A DNA stretch of 12,646 nt from Agrobacterium fabrum (GTDB taxonomy: Bacteria; Pseudomonadota; Alphaproteobacteria; Rhizobiales; Rhizobiaceae). This document shows positions 6,655 through 12,646 of the stretch, piece by piece. A program made the position numbers and the translations under genes. Location of the stretch: positions 1 to 12,646 of the forward strand of contig QFOL01000097.1 of assembly GCA_003241215.1 (NCBI GenBank). The letters are read 5' to 3'. The notes under the pieces are model-generated. The model was not told where the DNA came from. It made no database searches and worked only from the letters and a program-made list of their open reading frames with translations. Position 1 is the stretch's first letter, and the number at the start of each line of letters is the position of its first letter.

Positions 6655-7374
6655 TCAGTCTATCAGGCCAAGGCGTATAGCCTTGGCCACAAGCTGGGTA
6701 CGGTTGACGCAGTCGAGCTTGCGAATGGCGTTGTTCATATAGGCATTGACGGTATGTTCCGAGATGGAAAGAAGCTCGGCGATCTCCACGGAGGTCTTTC
6801 CCTGCGACGTCCAGCGCACCACGTCGAGTTCCCGTTTCGTCAACGGCGACGGGCCCTTTGAGTTGTTGGTGCGACAGAGGCGGTCATAGACCTCCAGCGC
6901 ATGCAGCACGATCATGCACAATTCGTTCAGCGCGGCCTGCGGCAGCACATCGCGATCGCCGGCGAAATTCATCAAATGCCGGTTACCATGCATGCCATGT
7001 ACAGTAATCATCAGGCCCGAAGTTATGCCCATGCTGTTCAGCGAAGCCGCCGCATCCACCAGCGACCCGCAGGTAATATCCGGGTCCTGCAGCGACCAAT
7101 ATTGCGGCAGCATCGATGACGCGCCGCGCTTGATGACGGGACAATCCCCAAGCGCGCCGTCCTTGGTCATCGCATTCACGACCCAGATCGGCAGGCTGCT
7201 TTCAACAACCGTCGGCAAGGCATAGATGTTTTGACCGCCGGGTAACCGCAGCAGGGTCACAAAGGCATAATCGAAGGCGCGCATCACCTCCCGCAGCGCC
7301 TCCAGCCATTGCGATTTGTCAGCCGCGGCCGACAGATCGCCGCAAAGTCTGGCCTGGCGCTCCGTCTTCACCAT
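6655..7374 (-). CDS. LuxR-family transcriptional regulator, solo type
   Basis: Cytoplasmic DNA-binding regulator, 239 aa, the size of TraR/LuxR-type quorum regulators. The N-terminal part (about 15-165) looks like an autoinducer-binding-type sensor. The C-terminal LuxR/FixJ helix-turn-helix (about 177-237) is well kept: PLTKRELDVVRW, then GKTSVEIAELLSISEHTVN, then the NAIRKLDCVNRTQLV helix. In the sensor, Trp64, Asp77 and Trp93 lie where TraR has Trp57, Asp70 and Trp85. The position of invariant Tyr61 is Ala68, and Pro71 is Cys78. Binding of a standard acyl-homoserine lactone is therefore doubtful. No luxI-type synthase is in the window. GAGGG sits 7 nt before the ATG. Whether it shares a transcript with the YqhA-like gene 100 bp upstream is open. 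Confidence 0.82.
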   Translation of the reverse strand: MVKTERQARLCGDLSAAADKSQWLEALREVMRAFDYAFVTLLRLPGGQNIYALPTVVESSLPIWVVNAMTKDGALGDCPVIKRGASSMLPQYWSLQDPDITCGSLVDAAASLNSMGITSGLMITVHGMHGNRHLMNFAGDRDVLPQAALNELCMIVLHALEVYDRLCRTNNSKGPSPLTKRELDVVRWTSQGKTSVEIAELLSISEHTVNAYMNNAIRKLDCVNRTQLVAKAIRLGLID

Positions 7375-7474
7375 TCACGCGCCCTCGCCGCACCGGAACG
7401 CCGTGTCCGGAGTGAGAAACATGCTGCATGGCCAGGACGGGGTTACTGCCTTCATATCGGCTGGGCCACCTTGA

Positions 7475-7996
7475 TCAAAGCACCGGCTTTTCGGATTTGT
7501 CCTTCGGCTTGGCCATCAGTTTTTCCAGGAAACCGAGCATGACCGCCGAGACGACAAAAGCCAGATGAATGATGGTGAACCACATCAGCTTGCTGTCCGA
7601 ATATTGATTGGCGTTGAGGAATATCTGCAGCAGGTGGATCGACGAAATGGCCACGATCGACGACGCAACCTTGATTTTCAGGCTGCCAGCATCGAGCTTG
7701 CCCAGAAACGAAACCTCGGCATCCGCTTCATCGAAGCGGCTGACGAAATTCTCGTAGCCCGAGATCATCACCATGACGATCAGGCTGGCGACCAGCGCAG
7801 CATCGATCAGCCCGAGCATGGCGAGGATCATGTCCGCTTCATCATAGGTGAAAACGTTCTTCGCAACCTTCAGGAACTTGAGCGCGAAGGAAAACGCATA
7901 AACCGCCAGCGCCGCGACGAGCCCGAGATAAAACACGACGAGCAGCCAGCGGCTGGAGAGAATGATCCGCTCGACGAGCAGTTCAAGAGACTTCAT
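7475..7996 (-). CDS. YqhA/UPF0114 family membrane protein
   Basis: Integral inner-membrane protein of unknown function, 173 aa, matching the YqhA (UPF0114, TIGR00645) family in length and layout. Four hydrophobic helices are seen: about 11-38 (starting LSSRWLLVVFYLGLVAALAV), 56-81 (LAMLGLIDAALVASLIVMVM), 108-128 (IKVASSIVAISSIHLLQIFL) and 139-160. The charged loop SGYENFVSRFDEADAE between helices 2 and 3 is characteristic of the family as I recall it, and the C-terminus is lysine-rich. The ribosome site is weak (ACGGAA close to the ATG). The gene lies divergently from the haem receptor and upstream of the LuxR-type gene on the same strand. No role is established. Confidence 0.82.
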   Translation of the reverse strand: MKSLELLVERIILSSRWLLVVFYLGLVAALAVYAFSFALKFLKVAKNVFTYDEADMILAMLGLIDAALVASLIVMVMISGYENFVSRFDEADAEVSFLGKLDAGSLKIKVASSIVAISSIHLLQIFLNANQYSDSKLMWFTIIHLAFVVSAVMLGFLEKLMAKPKDKSEKPVL

Positions 7997-8125
7997 TTCC
8001 GTATCCGATTAATAATCTGTTTATTGTTGGAGCATGTTCTGTTTCGCCATGTAAACTGGCTGCGAATAACCTAGCAAGCGGCAATGTCGGGACTTTGACC
8101 GCAGCGTGGCGTTTTCGCACCCATT

Positions 8126-8164
8126 CGCCGATCCGGTTCCGACGGGGATCGGCGTCGTATTTTT
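8126..8164 (+). terminator. Orphan 9-bp inverted repeat with a T-tract
   Basis: CGCCGATCC (8126-8134) pairs perfectly with GGATCGGCG (8146-8154) around 11 nt, followed after 5 nt by TTTTT (8160-8164). On the plus strand it resembles an intrinsic terminator, yet no plus-strand gene precedes it: the YqhA-like gene runs the other way. It could end a small RNA, block readthrough toward the iron promoter, or be a protein site. Confidence 0.4.
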
Positions 8165-8190
8165 GCAACATACCGTTATGCTTTAAAACA

Positions 8191-8205
8191 TGATGAAAAA
8201 AGTCA
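8191..8205 (+). promoter_or_regulatory. Iron-responsive operator box 1 (TGA-N9-TCA)
   Basis: TGATGAAAAAAGTCA is a perfect TGA-N9-TCA, the rhizobial iron-responsive operator (IRO) bound by RirA under iron-replete conditions. It sits immediately upstream of a perfect TATAAT at 8208-8213 and in front of a haem-type TonB receptor, so iron repression is the natural reading. The regulator gene is not in the window. Confidence 0.65.
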
Positions 8206-8207
8206 TA

Positions 8208-8222
8208 TATAATATGTTGACA
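8208..8222 (+). promoter_or_regulatory. Core promoter elements of the TonB receptor
   Basis: Two candidate elements lie close together: TATAAT at 8208-8213, a perfect -10 lacking a good -35, and TTGACA at 8217-8222, a perfect -35 whose -10 would be TAGTCC at 8240-8245 (17 bp) or TTTAGT at 8238-8243 (15 bp). I cannot decide between them. Either core would be covered by one or both TGA-N9-TCA boxes. The leader to the ATG at 8353 would be roughly 100-130 nt. Confidence 0.5.
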
Positions 8223-8232
8223 GTTATCGTCA
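8218..8232 (+). promoter_or_regulatory. Iron-responsive operator box 2 (TGA-N9-TCA)
   Basis: TGACAGTTATCGTCA is a second perfect TGA-N9-TCA, beginning 27 bp after the first. It overlaps the TTGACA at 8217-8222. Outer arms ACATGATGA (8188-8196) and TCGTCATGT (8227-8235) form an 8-of-9 inverted repeat spanning both boxes. Confidence 0.6.
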
Positions 8233-8298
8233 TGTTTTTTAGTCCTCACTTATCGGCTCGCCCGTAACAATCAAAACAGTTTCAGCCGCGGCAGCAGG

Positions 8299-8322
8299 CG
8301 CGGTGTGCTTTTGCACGCCGTG
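8299..8322 (+). other. Stem-loop in the TonB receptor mRNA leader
   Basis: CGGTGTGC (8301-8308) and GCACGCCG (8313-8320) pair around TTTT with one G-U, extendable to 10 pairs (8299-8322). A competing pairing, AGGCGC (8296-8301) with GCGCCT (8332-8337), is possible. It lies 31 nt before the receptor ATG and buries the alternative GTG at 8305. Confidence 0.5.
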
Positions 8323-8352
8323 GCTATCCGTGCGCCTACCTGGGGGTACTTC

Positions 8353-10596
8353 ATGTCCATTTCGCGCACGCGTTCCGCGCTGCTTCTGTGCACCGCCATT
8401 TCTCTTCTGCCCCTTACCGGCCCTGTCTGGGCACAGGACGCCGCTTCACAGGCGGACGGCACCACCACCACGCTCGAAAAGATCGTGGTCAAGGGCAAGC
8501 GCGTCAAAAGCGCCAACGCCGTCGCCGATACGCCGCTGGCGAGCCAGACCACGGCGGAAGACATCCGCAAGAAGGATATCGGCAGCATCAAGGATCTCGG
8601 CAACAGCACGGAACCGGGCGTCGATTATGTCGATGCCAAGCCCGGCCGGCCCGGCGGATTGTTCATTCGCGGCCTCGGCGGCGCACGCGTCGTCACTTTG
8701 ATCGACAATATTCCCGTTCCCTACTTCAACAATTTCGCCCGTCAGGGCCAGGCCACCACCACCCTCAGCGATACGAGTTCAAGCTTCGATTTCTCCTCGC
8801 TCTCGACGGTCGATGTGGTGCGCGGCGCGGATTCCAGCCGTATCGGCTCCGGCGCCCTTGGCGGCGCGCTGGTGCTGCGCACGCTCGAGCCGGAAGACCT
8901 GATCGGCGAAGGCAGGGACTGGGGCGGTGTGGCCAAGACCACCTATGACAGCGAGGACAGAAGCGTCGGCGGATCGCTCGCCGTCGCCAAGAAGATCGAG
9001 AATACCTCGGTCCTGTTCCAGGGCTCCTACAAGCGCGGCAACGAGACGGACAACAAGGGTACGGCCGATGTCTACGGAACGCGCCGCACCAAGCCCAACC
9101 CGGCCGACACCTATGAAAGCAACCTGATGTTCAAGATCCGTCAGGACCTTGAAGGCGGTCACCGCATCGGGCTTACGGCCGAACGTTATTCGGTGAGAAA
9201 CCGCAGCGACATGAAGACCCTGCAGGGCGTCAGCGTATCGGGCTCGACCTACCGGATCGGCGATTACAGGGGTTACGAGGATACCGAGCGTGATCGCGTA
9301 TCGCTCGATTACGAATACGAAGCGCCCTCGACCGACGGTTTCATCGACGCCGCCAATCTTTCGCTCTACTGGACGCGTCTTTCCAAGGACTCCGGCGCCG
9401 GCGACCGCCTGACCAACAATTCGCTCTATATTCGCGAAGACAGCATGCGCAACAGCGCTTTCGGCATCGTCGGCGGTCTCGAATCCGGCTTCGAACTCGG
9501 CGGCGTGCAGCACACGGTGCGCTTCGGCGGCAACGCCATGACGACCGATTTCAGCCAGGAGCTTTTCGCCAACACGGCCGGATCGACCTCGTCCTCGCAA
9601 TCGGACATGCCCGATGTGAGCGGCAAGAGCCTCGGCCTTTATCTCGATGACGAAATCGCCTTCGGCAACGGTTTCCGCCTGACCCCCGGCGTGCGCTTCG
9701 ATTCCTACGACTACGACCCTGATGGTTCGGTTTCCAGCAACAGCGGCTACAGAACCTTCGGCCTGCCGACCGGCAATAGCGGCTCGCGCTTCTCGCCGAA
9801 ACTGCTTGCAACTTACGACGTCACGCCGGAACTGCAGCTCTTCGCGCAATGGTCGATGGCCTATCGCGCCCCGACGATCAACGAACTGTACCTGAATTTC
9901 TCCAACGTCAGCTCCGGTTACGCTGTTGTCGGCAATTCCGCCCTCAACCCCGAGACCAGCAACGGTTTCGAAATCGGCGCGAACTATGCCTCCGGCGACC
10001 TGGCGGGAAGCCTGACGCTGTTCCACAACAAGTACAAGAACTTCATCGAGCAATATACGACCTCGACGACGCTGTTCCCCGGCTTCGGCGGCAGGGGCAA
10101 CGGATCGCTCTTCACCTATCGCAACCGCAACAACGTCGAAATTTCCGGTGTGGAAGCCAAGGTCCGCAAGGAACTGGCAAACGGCTTCTTCGCCCATGCT
10201 TCGCTTGCCTACGCCTATGGCAAGGACACCGATACCAACGAATTCATCCGCACCGTCGCGCCGTTCAAGTCCGTCCTCGGCGTCGGCTATGCGCAGGAAG
10301 CCTGGGGCACGGAATTTACCGGCGTCTTCTCCTCCGGCATGCGTGACGACAGGGTGGCCAACACCTTCGACGCCCCCGGCTACGGCGTCTTCAACCTGAC
10401 CGGCTGGTGGGAACCGGAACAGACCAAGGGCCTGCGCATCCAGGCAGGCATCTACAATCTGTTCGACAGGCAATACTGGAATGCCGTCGGCGTTCGCGAC
10501 GTGAACCCGAATTCCGTCAGCACCGTCAACCAGCCGGTGGACTTCTATACGGAAGCCGGACGCACCTTCAAAATCTCCCTGACCCAGAAATTCTAA
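8353..10596 (+). CDS. TonB-dependent haem/haemoglobin-type outer membrane receptor
   Basis: Outer-membrane gated porin, 747 aa, probably for uptake of haem or haem-protein iron. ATG 8353 is chosen because GGGGG lies 6 nt upstream and a signal peptide follows (cleavage after Ala27, PVWAQ). The in-frame GTG 8305 is buried in a hairpin. Then come a TonB-box-like segment LEKIVVKG (41-48), the plug (about 55-175, with FIRGLGGARVVTLIDNIPVP and VDVVRGADSSRIGSGALGG), and a beta-barrel ending in the usual terminal Phe. YRAP (504-507) and NPET (532-535) correspond to the FRAP and NPxL boxes of haem receptors. Oddly, no histidine lies between them and none is in the plug. Two TGA-N9-TCA boxes upstream point to iron control. 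S. meliloti ShmR or HmuR would be the nearest named relatives in my judgement. Another siderophore is less likely but not excluded. Confidence 0.85.
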   Translation: MSISRTRSALLLCTAISLLPLTGPVWAQDAASQADGTTTTLEKIVVKGKRVKSANAVADTPLASQTTAEDIRKKDIGSIKDLGNSTEPGVDYVDAKPGRPGGLFIRGLGGARVVTLIDNIPVPYFNNFARQGQATTTLSDTSSSFDFSSLSTVDVVRGADSSRIGSGALGGALVLRTLEPEDLIGEGRDWGGVAKTTYDSEDRSVGGSLAVAKKIENTSVLFQGSYKRGNETDNKGTADVYGTRRTKPNPADTYESNLMFKIRQDLEGGHRIGLTAERYSVRNRSDMKTLQGVSVSGSTYRIGDYRGYEDTERDRVSLDYEYEAPSTDGFIDAANLSLYWTRLSKDSGAGDRLTNNSLYIREDSMRNSAFGIVGGLESGFELGGVQHTVRFGGNAMTTDFSQELFANTAGSTSSSQSDMPDVSGKSLGLYLDDEIAFGNGFRLTPGVRFDSYDYDPDGSVSSNSGYRTFGLPTGNSGSRFSPKLLATYDVTPELQLFAQWSMAYRAPTINELYLNFSNVSSGYAVVGNSALNPETSNGFEIGANYASGDLAGSLTLFHNKYKNFIEQYTTSTTLFPGFGGRGNGSLFTYRNRNNVEISGVEAKVRKELANGFFAHASLAYAYGKDTDTNEFIRTVAPFKSVLGVGYAQEAWGTEFTGVFSSGMRDDRVANTFDAPGYGVFNLTGWWEPEQTKGLRIQAGIYNLFDRQYWNAVGVRDVNPNSVSTVNQPVDFYTEAGRTFKISLTQKF

Positions 10597-10624
10597 AACC
10601 GGGCGGAGATATCATCTCCAGTCG

Positions 10625-10650
10625 GGGCGGCCTTCGGGCCGCCCTTTTTT
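10625..10650 (+). terminator. Strong intrinsic terminator after the TonB receptor
   Basis: GGGCGGCC (10625-10632) pairs perfectly with GGCCGCCC (10637-10644) around TTCG, a very stable tetraloop, followed by TTTTTT (10645-10650). It starts 28 nt past the receptor stop. The converging minus-strand gene ends two bases further on; in that direction no U-run follows, so it is a poorer terminator for that gene. Confidence 0.85.
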
Positions 10651-10651
10651 G

Positions 10652-11560
10652 TCAGCGGCAATAGAGATAGCCGCCTTTTCGCTCCAGCACGTCGAGATGC
10701 AGGTGATCCTGATGGGTGGCGTCGCTGCCGGGCGAAAGAACCGTGCGGAAGAACAGGCAGGCGGCGGCGGTAATCGTGCGCTGGAAAGCGCCTTCCGGCG
10801 TTCCGTCCTCACCGCGCGGCTTCATCACCAGCGGCTCGCCCTTATCGAAGGCGATCGTGGAAATATCGACGGCATTGCCCCTGGCATGTTCGGAAATCTT
10901 GCCGTTTTCCGCGCTGTTGCGGTTGCGGCAGATATAGGTCGAGGCATTGGCGATGGTCGTCACCTTTCTCTCAGGCAAAGCCAGAGCCGCAGCCGGCAGC
11001 ATCATCTCCTTTGTCCAGCGGGAAAGCGCAAGCGCGGTTTCACAGCGCATGGTGCCTGAAGGTTCGAGCTTGATGCCCGGCAGCACCACGGAAAGCTCGA
11101 CAGGCGCTTCGATGCCGCAGCCCTGCTCCTTGTCCCGGATCGGTTCAAGCTTTTTGAATTCTGCACCGATCTCCTTCAGTGCGCCAAGGCAGGCCTCAAA
11201 TGCCGCCGGGTCTTCCGGTTTCACCGGCTCCGGCGGCTTCTCCTCCGTTTTTTTCATCTCGTCGGCGGATTTCTGCTGTTCCCCGCCATCCTTGCCCTCG
11301 TCATCCTTTTCGGGGTCATCGGACCCCTTGTCAGCGGGGCTCTTTTCGACATCCGGTTTCGACGCTTCCGGGACCTGCGGTTTCGGGACCGGCTTCGGCG
11401 CTTCCGCCGGGCTTTGCAGCACCTCGTCCGACGGCTTTTCCGAGGGGGTGGAGGATTGCCCCTCGCCCGGTTTCGGCTGCGGCACCGGCACCTGCGCCGG
11501 CGGTTCAGAGGCGGAAATCAATGCGAGGGCGGTTGCCAGAAGACACAGGCGATGAAGCAT
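10652..11560 (-). CDS. Secreted extensin-like protein with LAS-type metallopeptidase signature
   Basis: Exported protein of 302 aa. The signal peptide is at 1-17 (LHRLCLLATALALISA). A Pro/Glu/Lys/Ser-rich, strongly charged linker follows (about 19-118), then an extensin-like C-terminal domain (about 120-302, PF06904-type). That domain carries SEHARGNAVD (His225, Asp232) and HQDHLHLD (His286, His288), the zinc-site pattern SxHxxGxAxD ... HxH of the LAS group (VanX, VanY and MepA relatives). A peptidoglycan-peptide hydrolase role is therefore plausible, though activity is unproven for this family. Several cysteines (for example in QGCGIE, RCET, YICR, AACLFF and near the end) suggest disulfides. 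The frame is open to 11662, but ATG 11560 has AGGAG 11 nt upstream and starts the signal peptide. It converges with the TonB receptor and diverges from trpL. Confidence 0.82.
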   Translation of the reverse strand: MLHRLCLLATALALISASEPPAQVPVPQPKPGEGQSSTPSEKPSDEVLQSPAEAPKPVPKPQVPEASKPDVEKSPADKGSDDPEKDDEGKDGGEQQKSADEMKKTEEKPPEPVKPEDPAAFEACLGALKEIGAEFKKLEPIRDKEQGCGIEAPVELSVVLPGIKLEPSGTMRCETALALSRWTKEMMLPAAALALPERKVTTIANASTYICRNRNSAENGKISEHARGNAVDISTIAFDKGEPLVMKPRGEDGTPEGAFQRTITAAACLFFRTVLSPGSDATHQDHLHLDVLERKGGYLYCR

Positions 11561-11641
11561 TTTTCGGGGTACTCCTGACCGTTTCGGCAGGAGTGCAACG
11601 CCGCGGCGGCCCGTAAGGTTCAATCCCTCACCGAAATCCGC

Positions 11642-11671
11642 TTGCCAAGGCGGATCGTGCACGCTAACAAT
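11642..11671 (+). promoter_or_regulatory. Candidate trp promoter giving a leaderless trpL
   Basis: TTGCCA (11642-11647) and AACAAT (11666-11671) are 18 bp apart, a moderate -35/-10 pair. Initiation about 7 nt beyond the -10 falls on or next to the A of the trpL ATG at 11678. No purine-rich ribosome site precedes that ATG. A leaderless trpL is, as I recall, the established arrangement in S. meliloti. Confidence 0.5.
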
Positions 11672-11677
11672 TTTCCC

Positions 11678-11737
11678 ATGAATATCGTGTCTAAGAACAT
11701 TGCTAACTGGTGGTGGGGCAGCTTTTTGCGGCCTTGA
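11678..11737 (+). CDS. trpL: trp operon leader peptide TrpL
   Basis: A 19-codon reading frame, MNIVSKNIANWWWGSFLRP, with three consecutive Trp codons (11708-11716). It lies between the promoter and an intrinsic terminator, upstream of trpE(G). Ribosome stalling at the Trp codons when charged tRNA-Trp is scarce would favour the antiterminator and allow trpE(G) expression; fast translation lets the terminator form. S. meliloti has a shorter peptide with the same WWW run, and there the released leader RNA and peptide also act in trans (rnTrpL/peTrpL). The same may apply here, but that is inference. The peptide shares only the Trp run with what I remember of the Sinorhizobium one. Confidence 0.85.
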   Translation: MNIVSKNIANWWWGSFLRP

Positions 11738-11769
11738 CCAGTCATGTCTTCAGACAAAGTCCAAGCCGC
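11706..11769 (+). promoter_or_regulatory. trp attenuator pause and antiterminator pairings
   Basis: Pause stem (1:2): ACTGGT (11706-11711), covering the first Trp codon, pairs with ACCAGT (11737-11742). Antiterminator (2:3): GCGGCCTTG (11728-11736) pairs with CAAGCCGC (11762-11769) as two 4-bp blocks with one bulged C. The 2:3 pairing uses the left arm of the terminator, so the two structures exclude each other, as in classical attenuation. Confidence 0.65.
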
Positions 11770-11792
11770 CCGAATTTTCAGGCGGCTTTTTT
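11763..11792 (+). terminator. trp attenuator terminator
   Basis: AAGCCGCC (11763-11770) pairs with GGCGGCTT (11781-11788) around a 10-nt loop, and the T-run 11787-11792 follows. It lies 25 nt beyond the trpL stop and 51 nt before trpE(G), the expected place for an attenuator. Terminated transcripts would be about 115 nt, the size of an rnTrpL-like small RNA. Confidence 0.85.
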
Positions 11793-11842
11793 GTTATTTT
11801 GCCGCCTGTCATCGGGCCTGAACAACAGGAAGTACGAAAGAA

Positions 11843-12646
11843 ATGGTAACGATCATTCAGGATGACGGAGCGGAGACCTACGAGACGAAGGGCGGCATCA
11901 AGGTCAGCCGGAAGCGCCGGCCCGCCGATTACGCCAACGCCATCGACAATTACGTCGAAAAGCTCGATTCGCATCGCGGCGCGGTGTTCTCGTCCAACTA
12001 TGAATATCCCGGCCGCTACACCCGCTGGGATACGGCCATCATCGACCCGCCGCTCGGCATTTCCTGTTTCGGTCGCAAGATGTGGATCGAGGCCTATAAT
12101 GGCCGTGGCGAAGTGCTGCTCGGCTTCATCACCGATAAACTGAAGGCGACGCCCGATCTCACGCTTGGCGCTTCCACCGCGCGCCGTCTCGACCTCACCG
12201 TCAACGAGCCGGACCGCGTTTTCACCGAGGAAGAACGCTCGAAGATCCCGACCGTCTTCACCGCGCTGCGCGCCATTGTCGACCTCTTCTACTCGAATGC
12301 GGATTCGGCCATCGGCCTGTTCGGCGCCTTCGGTTACGATCTCGCCTTCCAGTTCGACGCCATCAAGCTGTCGCTGGCGCGGCCGGAAGACCAGCGCGAC
12401 ATGGTGCTGTTCCTGCCTGATGAAACCCTTGTCGTCGATCACTATTCCGCCAAGGCCTGGATCGACCGCTACGATTTCGAAAAGGCCGGTGTTACAACGG
12501 ATGGGAAGTCTTCCGACATCACACCGGAGCCCTTCAAGACCACCGACACGATCCCGCCCAAGGGCGATCACCGTCCCGGCGAATATTCCGAACTTGTCGT
12601 GAAGGCCAAGGAAAGCTTCCGCCGCGGCGATCTGTTCGAGGTCGTT
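11843..12646 (+). CDS. trpE(G): Anthranilate synthase TrpE(G), N-terminal part (runs off the window)
   Basis: First 268 codons of anthranilate synthase, which converts chorismate and glutamine to anthranilate, the first step of tryptophan synthesis. The N-terminal region has [17 protein letters not shown] (50-66), the stretch that forms the tryptophan feedback site in the rhizobial/Agrobacterium fused enzyme. Val48, Ser51 and Asn52 fall at the numbers I remember for feedback mutants of the A. tumefaciens enzyme, which supports ATG 11843 as the start. The later [12 protein letters not shown] and [20 protein letters not shown] segments are typical TrpE; the last of these leads into the chorismate-binding core. 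The frame has no stop before the edge. The C-terminal glutaminase (TrpG) part is outside, so the fusion is inferred from the family. AGGA lies 12 nt before the ATG. Confidence 0.92.
   Translation, partial: MVTIIQDDGAETYETKGGIKVSRKRRPADYANAIDNYVEKLDSHRGAVFSSNYEYPGRYTRWDTAIIDPPLGISCFGRKMWIEAYNGRGEVLLGFITDKLKATPDLTLGASTARRLDLTVNEPDRVFTEEERSKIPTVFTALRAIVDLFYSNADSAIGLFGAFGYDLAFQFDAIKLSLARPEDQRDMVLFLPDETLVVDHYSAKAWIDRYDFEKAGVTTDGKSSDITPEPFKTTDTIPPKGDHRPGEYSELVVKAKESFRRGDLFEVV

Noticed and set aside
7983..8249. An 88-codon minus-strand frame running over the iron boxes
   Set aside because: It has no domain, no good ribosome site, and its DNA is fully explained as the divergent regulatory region.
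8305..8352. GTG 8305 as the receptor start
   Set aside because: The codon is inside a strong hairpin with no ribosome site, and using it would put 16 extra residues before a normal signal peptide.
8779..10473. A 564-codon minus-strand open frame inside the TonB receptor
   Set aside because: It is an antisense shadow of a receptor with clear signal peptide, plug and barrel features; its translation is low-quality, rich in Val, Ala, Gly and Arg.
11750..12571. A 273-codon minus-strand open frame opposite trpE(G)
   Set aside because: It covers the attenuator and trpE(G) on the other strand and lacks any domain; trpE(G) explains the region.
1..12646. CRISPR arrays, insertion sequences, tRNA or rRNA genes, phage or defence modules
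   Set aside because: No spaced direct repeats, transposase motifs, cloverleaf-like sequence or defence-family proteins were seen; every sizeable gene has an ordinary chromosomal family.

Overview
The window reads as chromosomal DNA of a Rhizobiaceae alphaproteobacterium, most likely Agrobacterium or a close relative. The evidence is a fused-type anthranilate synthase gene (trpE(G)) behind a Trp-codon leader peptide, a ChoXWV-type choline transporter whose binding-pocket residues match Sinorhizobium ChoX at a constant offset, a DUF2333 membrane protein, a NolR-like ArsR regulator at the left edge, and TGA-N9-TCA iron boxes of the RirA kind. It is GC-rich with dense coding, apart from an AT-rich gap of about 490 bp near the left end.

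Layout, left to right. The first 73 bases are the start of an ArsR-family regulator on the minus strand. An AT-rich gene-free stretch follows, ending in a two-way terminator. A minus-strand operon choX-choW-choV (3751 down to 621) encodes choline uptake; choW and choV overlap by ATGA, while choX and choW are separated by 282 bp holding two strong stem-loops. On the plus strand come tdk (thymidine kinase) and a pseudoazurin gene. The tdk terminator tail runs into an FNR/NnrR-type box positioned to drive pseudoazurin. Next are a DUF2333 membrane protein (plus), then a LuxR-type regulator and a YqhA/UPF0114 membrane protein (both minus).

The right part holds a TonB-dependent haem/haemoglobin-type receptor (plus) behind two TGA-N9-TCA boxes, and a secreted extensin-like LAS-fold protein (minus) converging on it at a shared terminator. 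The window ends with the trp control region: an apparently leaderless trpL, an attenuator, and the first 268 codons of trpE(G), which runs off the edge.

The genes do not form one pathway. They are a series of small units: osmoprotectant uptake, nucleotide salvage, denitrification electron transfer, iron/haem acquisition, envelope maintenance and tryptophan synthesis. I found no defence island, mobile element, CRISPR array, tRNA or rRNA. The most interesting content is regulatory: the tandem iron boxes, the terminator/activator-box overlap, the stem-loops after choX, and the trp attenuator.
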